A stretch of 64,000 nucleotides of DNA from Pseudomaricurvus albidus (GCF_018863235.1 NZ_JAHKRS010000001.1:372001-436000), one strand, 5' to 3'; positions 38,848 to 48,368 are shown, counted from the stretch's first letter. A program made the numbers and translations. The notes: a model not told the origin generated them from the sequence alone.

Positions 38848-39423
38848 TTAATTGCCGCCATGAATCCATGCCCTTGCGGGTACTTCGGGAGCCACAACAT
38901 AAGCAGTAACAACACGGTCCAGAACCTCAACAACAAACCCGGCACGTCAACTCCGCCTCTCAAAGGAAACGCCAGACCGTCCTCAGAGAATCGCTGTCGT
39001 TGCAGTCCGGATCAGGTACGCCGCTATCGCAACCGGTTGTCCGGGCCGTTGCTGGACCGCATTGATCTTCACGTCCCGGTGCTGGCACTGCAAAAAGGTG
39101 AGCTCTACGGACAGGCCAGCGGCGATCATTCTGCGACGGTGCAACAAAGAGTTCTGGCCGCTCATCAAAAACAGTGGCAACGACAGGGATGCAGCAACAG
39201 TGACCTGAGCGCCCCTCAACTGGAAGACATCTGTCCACTGACACGCAGCCAGCAACAGTTGCTGGAGAATGCCATGCTGAAAATGGGATTTTCAACCCGG
39301 GTATTACACCGGGTGATCAAGGTGGCTCGAACGATTGCGGATCTGGCCGATGAGGACCAGCTGAGCGACCTGCATTTTATGGAAGCGTTCAGCTACCGCA
39401 ATCTGGATCGGGCGGTACAGTAG
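38848..39423 (+). pseudogene. comM: comM (yifB), 3' fragment
   Basis: Last 191 codons of ComM, starting LIAAMNPCPCGYFG. Present are CRCSPDQVRRYRNRLSGPLLDRID, GDHSATVQQRVLAA and LHRVIKVARTIADLADE with FMEAFSYRNLD at the end. Compared with E. coli YifB there is an insertion of about 30 residues, rich in Asn/Ser/Pro, between CGYFG and RCRC. An in-frame ATG (38860, MNPCPCG) could start a separate polypeptide, but no ribosome site is evident. It ends 6 bp before the convergent GGDEF-EAL gene. Confidence 0.95.
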
Positions 39424-39429
39424 AAAGGG

Positions 39430-41184
39430 TCAGGCTCTCTGACAGGAAAGGACTTCAGACGGGCCGACGACGCCTGGACGGTCAAAATACTGTGCGGTAA
39501 TTGTCTCCAGAGTGGAGGGTCGGCAGTAGTGATAACCCTGAACCTGATCACAACCGAACTGCTGCAACATCTGTAGCTGCTCAGGGGTTTCCACCCCTTC
39601 GGCAATGATGGTTTTGTTCAGACTGTGGGCCAGCGTCACCATGGAAGCCACCAGTTTTGCGTCCTCCTGTCGCCGACAGATATCGGCGACAAACCCGCGG
39701 TCGACTTTTAACGCGGATATGGGCAAGCGCTGTAAATGCATAAACGATGAATAGCCGGTGCCAAAATCATCCAGAGAAAATGAACACCCCAGATGCGCCA
39801 ATGCCCGCATGCACAATTCAATGCGATCCAGATTTTCCATCAGTGCGGTTTCTGTCAACTCAAATTCGATGTACGCCGGATCAAAGCCAATTTCCTTCGC
39901 CAGAGTCGCAATCCGCTCGACCAGCTTGTCATCGTTAAACTGACGCACCGACAGATTGATGGCCATCATAAGCCCCTCACTGACTTTGAGCGAAGGCTCA
40001 GTCAGCACATCCCGCAGCTGCAATAAAGCCTGACCCGCAGTACGCACCACCCAGTAACCGATGGGCACGATTAACCCTGAGGACTCTGCCACATCCATAA
40101 ACTCGTCGGGATAAATCAGTCCGCGCTCGGGATGCTGCCAGCGCAGCAGCGCTTCCAGCCCTAGCAGCTGACCACTTTTCAGATCAATGCGGGGCTGATA
40201 ATGCAAGACAAACTGATCCCCCTTCAGAGCGATACGCAATTCCGATTCCAACAGCAATTGTCGGCGGGCTTCCAGATTCAGAGCCTCAGTGAAGAAGTGA
40301 TAGTGACTGCCGCGCTTGACCTTGGCTTCATACATCGCCAGATCCGCGTGTTTTTGCAGGGAATCCACATCACTGCCCCCTTCGGGAAACACGGCAATGC
40401 CGATACTGCAACCAACTCGCACCTGGTGGGTTCCCAACTGCACAGGCTCGGCCAGGATATCAATGACTTTTTGAGCAATGTGGGCAATGTCGGTGGCCGA
40501 ATTAATATTTTCCAACAGCAGGGTAAACTCGTCGCCACCGATGCGCGCCACTGAGTCACTGTTGCGCAGACAGAGAGACAAGCGCTCGGCACAGATTTTT
40601 AACAGTTTGTCTCCGGCATCGTGACCGAAACTGTCGTTCACCTGTTTAAAGCCGTCGAGATCCAGATACATCAGAGTGAAAGACGTCTCATCGCGACGGG
40701 CCATGTTGACCGCATACTCGAGCTTCTCGCGAAACAGAATACGATTGGGAATACCGGTCAAAGGGTCGTAGTGGGCGAGATCCGCAAGCCGCTGCTCAGC
40801 CGCCTTGCGTTCTATGGCATAGCGCAGGGTGCGCTCGAGCAACTGGCTGTCTATGCGGCCTTTGATGAGATAGTCAGAAGCACCATGACTGATCGCCGAG
40901 CGATCCACTTCGGCTTCCATTTCGTCGGTCATGACAATGATCGGCGACCGGCAGCCCTGTGCCCGGGCACCGTTGAGCAAATGCATACAGTTGCCCTGAC
41001 GCCAGTGGTAATCCAGCAAAATCACATCCGCTTCTTCGGACAACACTTCGTGCAGTGCATCGCCGAGCTGATCCACCCAGGTCAATTCATAATCCGTATG
41101 ATGAATCTGAGACAGGAGGCGCTGTATCAGGTGATACTCCAGCCGATCCTCTACCACCAGTAATATTTTAAGAAACCTGTCCAT
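39430..41184 (-). CDS. REC-GGDEF-EAL protein (cyclic-di-GMP turnover)
   Basis: 584 aa. A receiver domain (residues 1-125, acceptor Asp in VILLDYHWRQG, Lys in YLIKGRID) precedes a GGDEF domain with an intact ARIGGDEF active site and an RNSD inhibitory site five residues before it. An EAL domain follows with LGLEALLRW and DDFGTGYSSF intact. It could therefore both make and break c-di-GMP under control of phosphorylation. The ATG at 41184 with GGAG upstream is preferred to a TTG six codons earlier. No cognate kinase gene is adjacent. Divergent from rep. Confidence 0.94.
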   Translation of the reverse strand: MDRFLKILLVVEDRLEYHLIQRLLSQIHHTDYELTWVDQLGDALHEVLSEEADVILLDYHWRQGNCMHLLNGARAQGCRSPIIVMTDEMEAEVDRSAISHGASDYLIKGRIDSQLLERTLRYAIERKAAEQRLADLAHYDPLTGIPNRILFREKLEYAVNMARRDETSFTLMYLDLDGFKQVNDSFGHDAGDKLLKICAERLSLCLRNSDSVARIGGDEFTLLLENINSATDIAHIAQKVIDILAEPVQLGTHQVRVGCSIGIAVFPEGGSDVDSLQKHADLAMYEAKVKRGSHYHFFTEALNLEARRQLLLESELRIALKGDQFVLHYQPRIDLKSGQLLGLEALLRWQHPERGLIYPDEFMDVAESSGLIVPIGYWVVRTAGQALLQLRDVLTEPSLKVSEGLMMAINLSVRQFNDDKLVERIATLAKEIGFDPAYIEFELTETALMENLDRIELCMRALAHLGCSFSLDDFGTGYSSFMHLQRLPISALKVDRGFVADICRRQEDAKLVASMVTLAHSLNKTIIAEGVETPEQLQMLQQFGCDQVQGYHYCRPSTLETITAQYFDRPGVVGPSEVLSCQRA

Positions 41185-41557
41185 CAGGGTCTGCTCCGCC
41201 AAATCCGCTGGCTCTTCAGTTGGCTACTTCCAGTACCGGACTGTCGTTGTCAGTCCGGCTTACGCCAACATGTCATTTGAATAATTATTGTTCTGTGCAA
41301 CTTTACACGACAGTTTTCACAGAGGGAATTCTCATTTTAGCAATGAAACCCAAAAACTGTGTTACCACTTTTGTTCGATTTGGCTATATGAAATTGCAGT
41401 TCTCAATCATCCGGTAATGTCCAACCCTTATCCCGGGGGATTTCGCCACGCCAGCGGCTATCTCCAACCGCTGCGGCAGCGATTCTGGTTTCGTGCGGCT
41501 ACTATCTTGGCGCTATATTGCTACAATGCGGCTCCGCTAACACAACCTGATGATTTG
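41185..41557. other. Divergent region between GGDEF-EAL gene and rep
   Basis: 373 bp. It contains a hairpin CCGGACTG / CAGTCCGG (41236-41258) and a TACAAT near 41523 that could be a rep -10, without a clear -35. Reading frames upstream of rep in this stretch are not supported by homology. Confidence 0.35.
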
Positions 41558-43576
41558 ATGTCCAAGCTCAACCCCCGCCAACGTGAAGCCGTGCACTACA
41601 TTGATGGTCCCAGCCTCGTGCTGGCCGGAGCAGGCAGCGGCAAAACCAGTGTGATTACCCGCAAAATCGCCTACCTGATTCAGGAGTGCGGCCTGCAGGC
41701 GCGCCACATTGCCGCCCTGACCTTTACCAACAAGGCCGCGCGCGAGATGAAAGAGCGGGTAGGGCAACTGGTAAAAGGCAGCGCCAGCAAAGGGTTGACC
41801 GTCTCGACCTTTCACAATCTTGGCCTCAACATCATCCGCAAAGAGCACAAAACCCTGGGCTTCAAACCCGGCTTCAGCATTTTCGATCAGGAAGACGCCA
41901 AGTCCCTGCTCAAGGAACTGATGCTGAAAGAGGGTGATCTGGACAGCGACCATCTGGATCTGGTGCAGCACCAGATCTCCAACTGGAAAAACGACCTGCT
42001 GTCCCCCGACCACGCCCTGAGCAAGGCCAGCAGCCCCGGTGAAGAGCTCATCGCCCGCATCTACAAGCGCTACAATGCCGCTCTGCTGGCCTACAACGCG
42101 GTGGACTTCGACGATCTGATTCTGATTCCCGCCCAGCTGTTTATGGACCACAAGGACATCCTGGATCGCTGGCAGCGCAAGATCCGCTATCTGCTGGTGG
42201 ATGAGTATCAGGACACCAACTCCAGTCAGTACCTGCTGGTGAAACTGCTGATTGGCGACCGTGGCGCCCTTACCGTGGTGGGTGACGACGACCAGTCCAT
42301 CTACGCCTGGCGTGGTGCCCGGCCGGAAAACCTGTCGCTGCTGCGCAAGGACTTCCCCAACCTGAAGCTGATCAAGCTGGAGCAGAACTACCGCTCCACC
42401 AGCCGTATCCTCAAGTGCGCCAACCACCTGATCGCCCACAATCCCCACGAATTCGACAAGGCCCTGTGGAGCGAGATGGGCATGGGCGAACCCCTGCGGA
42501 TCATCCGCTGCGCCAATGAAGACGCCGAAGCCGAGCGAGTCGCCACCGAAATCTTTATGCAGCGTCAGAACCGCCGCGCCCGCTTTGGCGATTTTGCCAT
42601 CCTCTATCGAGGCAACCACCAGGCGCGCCTGCTGGAACTGAAACTGCAACAGCACCAGATTCCCTACAACATCAGTGGCGGCACCTCGTTTTTCTCCAAA
42701 ACCGAGATCAAGGATATCCTCGCCTACCTGCGACTGGTGGTGAATCCTGATGACGATAACGCTTTCCTGCGCATCATCAACACTCCCCGCCGGCAGATCG
42801 GTACCGGTACGCTGGAAGCTCTCGGACGCTACGCCACCGAGCGCGAGATCAGCCTGTTTTCCGCCTGTCAGGAACTCGGCGTACAGAGCCATATTCCCAA
42901 GAAAAGTCTCGAACGCATCCTGCGCTTCACCCACTGGCTATTGCAGGTGGGTGACAACAGCCGCGGCAGCGACCCGGTAGGTGCCGTGCGGGAAATGGTC
43001 GAAGACATCGACTACGAATCCTGGCTGCACCAGAATGCCTCCAGCCCCAAGGTGGCGGAAAAGCGCCTGGAAAACGTCTGGTATCTGGTGGACTCCATCA
43101 GAACCATCATCGAACGCGACGACGCCGAAGACGGCAGCGGCAGTCTGGAAAACGCCATCAACAAACTGCTGTTGCGGGATATGCTGGAGCGCCAGTCCGA
43201 AGAAGAGGAGGATCTGGATCAGGTTCAGATGATGACCTTGCACGCCTCCAAAGGTCTGGAATTCCCCTATGTCTTTCTGGTCGGCGTGGAAGAGGATCTG
43301 CTGCCCCATCGCTCCAGCATCGAGGAAGACAACGTCGAGGAAGAGCGCCGGCTGGCGTATGTGGGCATCACCCGCGCCAAGGAAGTGCTGCACATCACCC
43401 TGGCCGGCAAACGCAAGCAATACGGCGAAGTCTGGGACACCACACCCAGCCGCTTTCTCGACGAGTTGCCGGAAGAAGATCTCGACCGCGAGGGATTTGG
43501 AGAACACAACCCGGAAAAAAATCAGGCCAAGGGGCGCGAGACGCTGGACAATCTGCTGGGCAGTCTCGGACTCTGA
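41558..43576 (+). CDS. rep: ATP-dependent DNA helicase Rep
   Basis: 672 aa, matching E. coli Rep in length. SF1A 3'-5' helicase that helps replication forks past obstacles. The start MSKLNPRQREAVHYIDGP is the family N-terminus; the frame is open 90 codons further upstream without homology. Motifs are Walker A GAGSGKT (24-30), DEYQDTNSSQY, GDDDQSIYAWRGA, QNYRSTSRIL, MTLHASKGLEFPYVF and RRLAYVGITRAKEVL. Downstream of comM and the GGDEF-EAL gene, close to its usual Pseudomonas position. Confidence 0.97.
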   Translation: MSKLNPRQREAVHYIDGPSLVLAGAGSGKTSVITRKIAYLIQECGLQARHIAALTFTNKAAREMKERVGQLVKGSASKGLTVSTFHNLGLNIIRKEHKTLGFKPGFSIFDQEDAKSLLKELMLKEGDLDSDHLDLVQHQISNWKNDLLSPDHALSKASSPGEELIARIYKRYNAALLAYNAVDFDDLILIPAQLFMDHKDILDRWQRKIRYLLVDEYQDTNSSQYLLVKLLIGDRGALTVVGDDDQSIYAWRGARPENLSLLRKDFPNLKLIKLEQNYRSTSRILKCANHLIAHNPHEFDKALWSEMGMGEPLRIIRCANEDAEAERVATEIFMQRQNRRARFGDFAILYRGNHQARLLELKLQQHQIPYNISGGTSFFSKTEIKDILAYLRLVVNPDDDNAFLRIINTPRRQIGTGTLEALGRYATEREISLFSACQELGVQSHIPKKSLERILRFTHWLLQVGDNSRGSDPVGAVREMVEDIDYESWLHQNASSPKVAEKRLENVWYLVDSIRTIIERDDAEDGSGSLENAINKLLLRDMLERQSEEEEDLDQVQMMTLHASKGLEFPYVFLVGVEEDLLPHRSSIEEDNVEEERRLAYVGITRAKEVLHITLAGKRKQYGEVWDTTPSRFLDELPEEDLDREGFGEHNPEKNQAKGRETLDNLLGSLGL

Positions 43577-43692
43577 ACCATTTTAGGGCATTGTGTTAAC
43601 AGCGTCACAAACTGGACGAGTCGCAAAAGACATGAGAATCTATGGGCCCTCGATTTTAAAGATTTAACTCATTTGATTAAAAGGATGTAACT

Positions 43693-44370
43693 TTGAAAGC
43701 CTTTTCACCACTCTGCAAAACCTTCCTCGGCTCTGCCATTGCACTGAGCCTCAATCTGGGCCTGACATCACCTGTACACGCCGCTGAACTATCCGCCACC
43801 GGCGACGATGGCCGCGAGATTGTGTTGAAAAAGAACGGCTCCTGGGAGTACAAATCCACCGACCGCTTTGCCACCAGTGAAGACGGTACCCGTGTACGAC
43901 TGAAAGCCGATGGCAGCTGGGAATTTATCGGTAACGCGCCAAGCAGTAGTAAGGAAAAAGTCCGCACAGAGTCCATGGAAGTCAAACTGGGCGAGATTGT
44001 GACCGAATATCACAAGGAAAAGGTCGGCAAAAATACTCGCTATAATTCCCAAACCACATTCAATCTGATGGTGGATATCTCAAATTACAGCGACGGAGTG
44101 GACACAAAACTGTCTCACTTCAACCTGTTTAAAGTGACCGACAGCCGCGGCAATGTCTATCCGGTACTCGACGTTACGCCACAAACCAAACGCATGGAAC
44201 CCGGCAAAGAGTACCCGGTTTCCATTCTCGTTGACGGCTCACCATCCGGACAGTTTGCGGTTGGCATCAAGTTTTTGTATCTCGATATCGACAAATCCGT
44301 GTTTGGCACCAAAGCCAATCTGAAATTCAGCCGTCGTGCGGATGAAGCGACGATCAAAAAAATGAATTAA
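43693..44370 (+). CDS. Secreted DUF3157-like protein
   Basis: 225 aa. A signal peptide ends in SPVHA, before AELSATGDDG. Two short repeats of the type DGREIVLKKNGSWEY and DGTRVRLKADGSWEF (about 35-75) resemble the DUF3157 pattern; a beta-rich domain follows (FNLMVDISNYSDGVD, SGQFAVGIKFLYLDID). The start codon is TTG with AAAAGGATG well placed upstream; no in-frame ATG fits. Probably periplasmic or envelope-associated. Function unknown. Confidence 0.72.
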   Translation: MKAFSPLCKTFLGSAIALSLNLGLTSPVHAAELSATGDDGREIVLKKNGSWEYKSTDRFATSEDGTRVRLKADGSWEFIGNAPSSSKEKVRTESMEVKLGEIVTEYHKEKVGKNTRYNSQTTFNLMVDISNYSDGVDTKLSHFNLFKVTDSRGNVYPVLDVTPQTKRMEPGKEYPVSILVDGSPSGQFAVGIKFLYLDIDKSVFGTKANLKFSRRADEATIKKMN

Positions 44371-44410
44371 ACAGACTTTGTCTCTACGGAACGACAATAC
44401 TATTGTCCAA

Positions 44411-44482
44411 CCATTAAGAGCTACGGTCGAGCCATTAAAACTGCGGTCAAACCATAAAGAGCTGCTGTAAAACCATCAAAAG
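44411..44482 (+). repeat. Degenerate tandem repeat, 20-21 bp unit
   Basis: About 3.5 units beginning CCATTAAGAGCT, CCATTAAAACTG, CCATAAAGAGCT, CCATCAAAAG. They lie between the secreted protein gene and its terminator. Confidence 0.7.
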
Positions 44483-44517
44483 CCCCTGTGAGCACTGCTA
44501 TTCACTGGGGCTTTTTT
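44478..44517 (+). terminator. Intrinsic terminator
   Basis: AAAGCCCCTGTGA ... TCACTGGGGCTTTTTT stem (one mismatch) with T-tract. Confidence 0.88.
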
Positions 44518-44633
44518 ATTTCTGCGAGAGTAAAACAGGACATCAATGGCCAACAACATTTGACAAACCGAGGCCTGGTCACGGAATATAAACCGAACAA
44601 TAACTCGAATTTAACACAATGGAGCTTGTAACA

Positions 44634-45104
44634 ATGAAAAAACGTGTACTTATTCCACTGATATCTGCCTTCGGTTTGTGCCTGAGCACTCCCTTACTTG
44701 CCGAACAAACATCTGCCGAAAAACCTGCAGTGATACATCCTGAGGTCATGTCTAAAAGCGATATCGCCGGCGAGATATTTAATCGCGATGACTTGATTGT
44801 TGAAACGTCTGAAAGTGGACGCAAAACCTATGATGTGGTGTCTCTGCTGAGTCAGGATAAAAAGTTTGTCACAGGCATGTATCGCGCCGAAGCCGGACGT
44901 TTTGACATTACCGAACCTTACGGCGTTGACGAATACATGCACTTTCTAAAAGGCAGTGTCACCCTGACGTCCAGTGACGGCAGTGTACAAGTAATTAATG
45001 CGGGCGATTCCGTGACCATTCCCAAAGAGTGGACGGGCATTTGGGAAACCGACGGCTATACCAAAATTTATGTCATCTATTCACCGGACTCACCTCTGGA
45101 ATAA
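44634..45104 (+). CDS. Secreted cupin-domain protein
   Basis: 156 aa. Signal peptide LIPLISAFGLCLSTPLLA is cleaved before EQTSAEK. A single cupin_3-like barrel occupies about residues 70-150 (GVDEYMHFLKGSVTLTSSDG, AGDSVTIPKEWTGIWET). The start at 44634 has GGAGCTTG upstream, better than an ATG five codons earlier. It lies 30 bp before the Tat-exported flavoprotein gene, so the two are probably co-transcribed and both act in the periplasm. It is similar in its cupin motif to the cytosolic cupin at 54430. Substrate unknown. Confidence 0.85.
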   Translation: MKKRVLIPLISAFGLCLSTPLLAEQTSAEKPAVIHPEVMSKSDIAGEIFNRDDLIVETSESGRKTYDVVSLLSQDKKFVTGMYRAEAGRFDITEPYGVDEYMHFLKGSVTLTSSDGSVQVINAGDSVTIPKEWTGIWETDGYTKIYVIYSPDSPLE

Positions 45105-45134
45105 ATCCACATCCGAGATATTTTGAGGTAGAAC

Positions 45135-47018
45135 ATGAAAAAAGCACCCATTACTCGCCGGGACTTTTTAAACGGGATTGCCGTGGGGATTGGCGGCTTA
45201 AGCTTGTCGCCCCTGCAATCAATGGCCTCTCCCGCAATCGCCCAGACCAGTCCATCCTACTACCCACCTCGTCTCACTGGCTTGCGCGGGACTCACGTGG
45301 GTGCCTTCGAAGTGGCTCATTCCGTTGCCTGGCAGGGAAAACAGTGGCCAATACCCGACCGGCAAACGGATGATACTTATGACCTGATTGTGGTTGGCGG
45401 TGGCATTTCCGGTCTTACCGCCGCAATGCTGTTCCAGCAACAGGCAGGGCGCGACAGCCGTATTCTGATTCTCGAAAATCACGACGACTTTGGCGGCCAT
45501 GCCAAACGCAATGAATTCACCGTCGGTAATCAGACCTTGATTGGTTATGGTGGTAGCCAGTCCCTGGAAGGGCCAAACAGTTACTCCAAAGTGTCTCAGC
45601 AGGTTCTGACAGATATTGGCATCGAGCCTCAGAAGTTTTACGACTACTATGACCAGAAGTTCGACCAGCAGTGGAAGCTGAAACGCGGCCTCTATTTCAG
45701 CAAGAAACACTTTGGCGTGGACCGCCTCACTGACAATCCTTTTAGCTGGTACAAACAAAGCATCAAATCACTCAAAGACACTGTCAACACATTTCCAATC
45801 TCGCAGGACGCCCAGTCCGCACTACTGAATTATCTGGAAGGTACGTCGCCACTCACACCATCCGACTGGAGTCAGACGCAGCGAATTGAGAATCTGAGAA
45901 CCACCAGTTTCAGTGATTTTTTAAAAACTCACGCACAGCTGCCGGAAGAAGCCATCGATGTGTTTCGCGATAACATGAAAGGCATCTGGGGTGTTGGCTG
46001 GGAGTCTCTGTCAACGCTTGAGGCCATTCGACTGGGCATGCCTGGCGCCGACCGTCTCGGGGTCACGGCTGAAGAAGCCAATGCCCACTACAGCGAAGAA
46101 CCGTATATCTTCCATTTCCCTGACGGCAATGCCGGAGTAGCCAGAGCGCTGGTTCGCCATCTCAACCCCAAAGCCGTACCGGGCGAGACCATGGAAGATC
46201 TGGTGACCAGCCGGGTAGACTATAGCCTGCTGGACAGTGACGCTTCACCGGTACGCCTGCGCCTGAACAGCACTGCAGTACATGTTCAGCACAGCAAGGA
46301 TCAAAACAGTGTTGATGTAACCTACGTGCGCGACCAGAAAAGCGTTAAGGTCAAAGGCAAACATGTCGTGATGGCCTGTTACAACAACATAATCCCCTTT
46401 ATCTGCCCGGAAGTTCCGCAAGCCCAGCGCGAGGCCATCAACTACGCAGAAAAGGTGCCTCTGGTGTACGCCAATGTGGCATTGACGAATTGGAAAGCCT
46501 TTGCCGAGTCCGGTTATAACGGTTTTCAGACACCCCGTTCCAAAATGTTTCACGGTATCGAACTGGATTTTCCCGTGAGCATGGGGAGTTACAATTTCAG
46601 CCCGTCCCCGGATTCCCCCATTCTTCTTCATGCCAGCATGATTCCCTCTTTCCCCAATCAGGGATTGACCAGTCGCGAACAACACAAACTGGGGCGGCAG
46701 CGCCTGTATCAAATGGCATTTGAAGAGTTTGAAGAAGATTTGTATTCCCAGCTGGATGGCGCACTGGGCCGTTGGGGTATGGATGTGGAACGGGATATCC
46801 GCGGCATCACGGTCAACCGCTGGCCTCACGGATACGCGTACGAATACAACGAACTGTTCGACCAGCCAGACTGGGGGCCAGACAAAGGACCACATATCGC
46901 CGGACGACAACGCCTGGGTCGCATTTCCATCGCCAACTCCGACGCATCGGCCTATGCCTACGTTAACGGCGCTATGGATGCTGCCGCACGAGCGGTAAAC
47001 GAGCAATTAACCGGCTGA
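45135..47018 (+). CDS. Tat-exported spermidine-dehydrogenase-like flavoprotein
   Basis: 627 aa. The twin-arginine signal TRRDFLNGIAVGIGGLSL (Arg8-Arg9) indicates export as a folded, cofactor-loaded enzyme. The segment YYPPRLTGLRGTHVGAFEVA is shared with Pseudomonas spermidine dehydrogenase SpdH as I remember it, and the length is close. The FAD site is DLIVVGGGISGLTAA (about 83-97); the C-terminus has GRISIANSDASAYAYVNGA, a flavin-binding region of amine oxidases. SpdH cleaves spermidine to 1,3-diaminopropane and 4-aminobutanal. The surrounding polyamine genes support this role, but the exact substrate is inferred. A strong bidirectional terminator follows. Confidence 0.8.
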   Translation: MKKAPITRRDFLNGIAVGIGGLSLSPLQSMASPAIAQTSPSYYPPRLTGLRGTHVGAFEVAHSVAWQGKQWPIPDRQTDDTYDLIVVGGGISGLTAAMLFQQQAGRDSRILILENHDDFGGHAKRNEFTVGNQTLIGYGGSQSLEGPNSYSKVSQQVLTDIGIEPQKFYDYYDQKFDQQWKLKRGLYFSKKHFGVDRLTDNPFSWYKQSIKSLKDTVNTFPISQDAQSALLNYLEGTSPLTPSDWSQTQRIENLRTTSFSDFLKTHAQLPEEAIDVFRDNMKGIWGVGWESLSTLEAIRLGMPGADRLGVTAEEANAHYSEEPYIFHFPDGNAGVARALVRHLNPKAVPGETMEDLVTSRVDYSLLDSDASPVRLRLNSTAVHVQHSKDQNSVDVTYVRDQKSVKVKGKHVVMACYNNIIPFICPEVPQAQREAINYAEKVPLVYANVALTNWKAFAESGYNGFQTPRSKMFHGIELDFPVSMGSYNFSPSPDSPILLHASMIPSFPNQGLTSREQHKLGRQRLYQMAFEEFEEDLYSQLDGALGRWGMDVERDIRGITVNRWPHGYAYEYNELFDQPDWGPDKGPHIAGRQRLGRISIANSDASAYAYVNGAMDAAARAVNEQLTG

Positions 47019-47034
47019 CGTTTCAACCGCCCAT

Positions 47035-47068
47035 AAAAAAGGCGACACTTTCACAGTGTCGCCTTTTT
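47035..47068. terminator. Bidirectional terminator
   Basis: AAAAAAGGCGACACT TTCAC AGTGTCGCCTTTTT between convergent genes. Confidence 0.92.
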
Positions 47069-47148
47069 ACTGTTTCTTAAAATAACTATCTTTTCTGATT
47101 CAACGCCTGTAATTCTCAAGCAGGACTGCTGAATCTTCATACCTGGAT

Positions 47149-48024
47149 CTAGTGTTCTACCTTGTCACTTTCTCCCAGTACGGTGGGCTTGCCTTCGGCT
47201 TCAGCGTGCCACTCAAAGATATTCAGCTCAATCAGGGCAAACGCCAGAATCCACAGGAAGGCATCCCAGAAATCCAGGAAGTCACCATCAATGCCCCAAA
47301 AAACTGCACACAGCAACAGAATAAAATACAGCACACCTTTAAAAGCGGCAGTCACTTTAATGATGTGACCGGTGAGTCTGCCTGTCAGTTGCAACCACAC
47401 GTCCATCGTCAGAATGAGAACAATCAACAGCCAGTTAGCTGAGTTAACCACATCAATCAGTGACAGCCACTCCGCCGATTGCAGGGACTCAGTGTCGGTC
47501 ACAATGCCGGTACCCGGCAATTGATAAAACGCACTGGCAGAACTCAAATCAGCGCAGTTTGCGGCAACCACAGACTCATATTCATCCAGATCGGTCATGA
47601 AGGAGAGGCTTTGTGCAGCCTGGGAGCAGAGATTGGTCAACGAGGAGGGTTCAAAAGAGTGGATAACAATGTACTTGGTCATGTATCCGTAGCAGGCATA
47701 AATGATCACTACGTAGCAGAGTGCTTTAATAGTGTTCAAAACCCACTTCAAATTGCCTTTCAGTTTCTCATCAGAGATGACCGAGGTCTCCAGCTCAAAG
47801 ACCAACAGCAACACCACCCACGCTGCGGTATCAATGGTGGCTGCATAGGCTTCGATCAACTGAGAGAAAGAGACTCCACCGGAAAATAAATGTTTTGAAG
47901 CAGCCCAGTCCTCCATAAAGAAGAAAAACAGGTTCGCCACCAGAAATGCATAGACACAGTATTTAAATATTTTAAACCAGGGGAGGGGCTGCTTGCCTGC
48001 CGGCGCCACACTGCTCATTGTCAT
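47149..48024 (-). CDS. Unrecognised polytopic inner-membrane protein
   Basis: 291 aa with about six to seven hydrophobic segments (for example VYAFLVANLFFFFMEDW, WLLIVLILTMDVWLQL, FKGVLYFILLLCAVFWGI). A periplasmic loop of about 60 residues carries two Cys (LTNLCSQAA, VAANCADL). Acidic residues occur at several helix ends. No family recognised. It is convergent to the spermidine-dehydrogenase-like gene and divergent from the PuuB-like gene. It does not look like a known polyamine permease (APC or ABC type). AAGG precedes the ATG. Confidence 0.7.
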   Translation of the reverse strand: MTMSSVAPAGKQPLPWFKIFKYCVYAFLVANLFFFFMEDWAASKHLFSGGVSFSQLIEAYAATIDTAAWVVLLLVFELETSVISDEKLKGNLKWVLNTIKALCYVVIIYACYGYMTKYIVIHSFEPSSLTNLCSQAAQSLSFMTDLDEYESVVAANCADLSSASAFYQLPGTGIVTDTESLQSAEWLSLIDVVNSANWLLIVLILTMDVWLQLTGRLTGHIIKVTAAFKGVLYFILLLCAVFWGIDGDFLDFWDAFLWILAFALIELNIFEWHAEAEGKPTVLGESDKVEH

Positions 48025-48368
48025 AAACCCTTACTCATCTTATCGCCACCTGAGTATCGCTGGTGGCTCTTATGTTATCCAGTAAACGGCCAGCCTCAGT
48101 ACACACCGGGGCATCTTACAGCTTGCCGAAATAACTGACCTGTTTTCTATAACCCAACACCTAAGCCCAATCCGCAAAATTGATCCCAATGGTTGCTAAA
48201 TCCAGATAAGGCATTTATGATTTAGCCATAAACCGAATTAACATTCAACATCTGGAGAGGGCAAACGGCCCTGATAGCGACTTTTCTATTCCCCCGGCTC
48301 AACGTACGTGAGTGCAAACAGGGCGGAACCGGACAAAATTCAGAGATATATAAAGGTGCTAAACAACG
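48025..48368. other. Divergent intergenic region
   Basis: 344 bp between the membrane-protein gene and the PuuB-like gene. It should hold promoters for both. No operator or promoter was recognised with confidence. Confidence 0.3.

Noticed and set aside
41288-41557. N-terminal extension of Rep by 90 codons
   Set aside because: It lacks homology; Rep of normal length starts at 41558.
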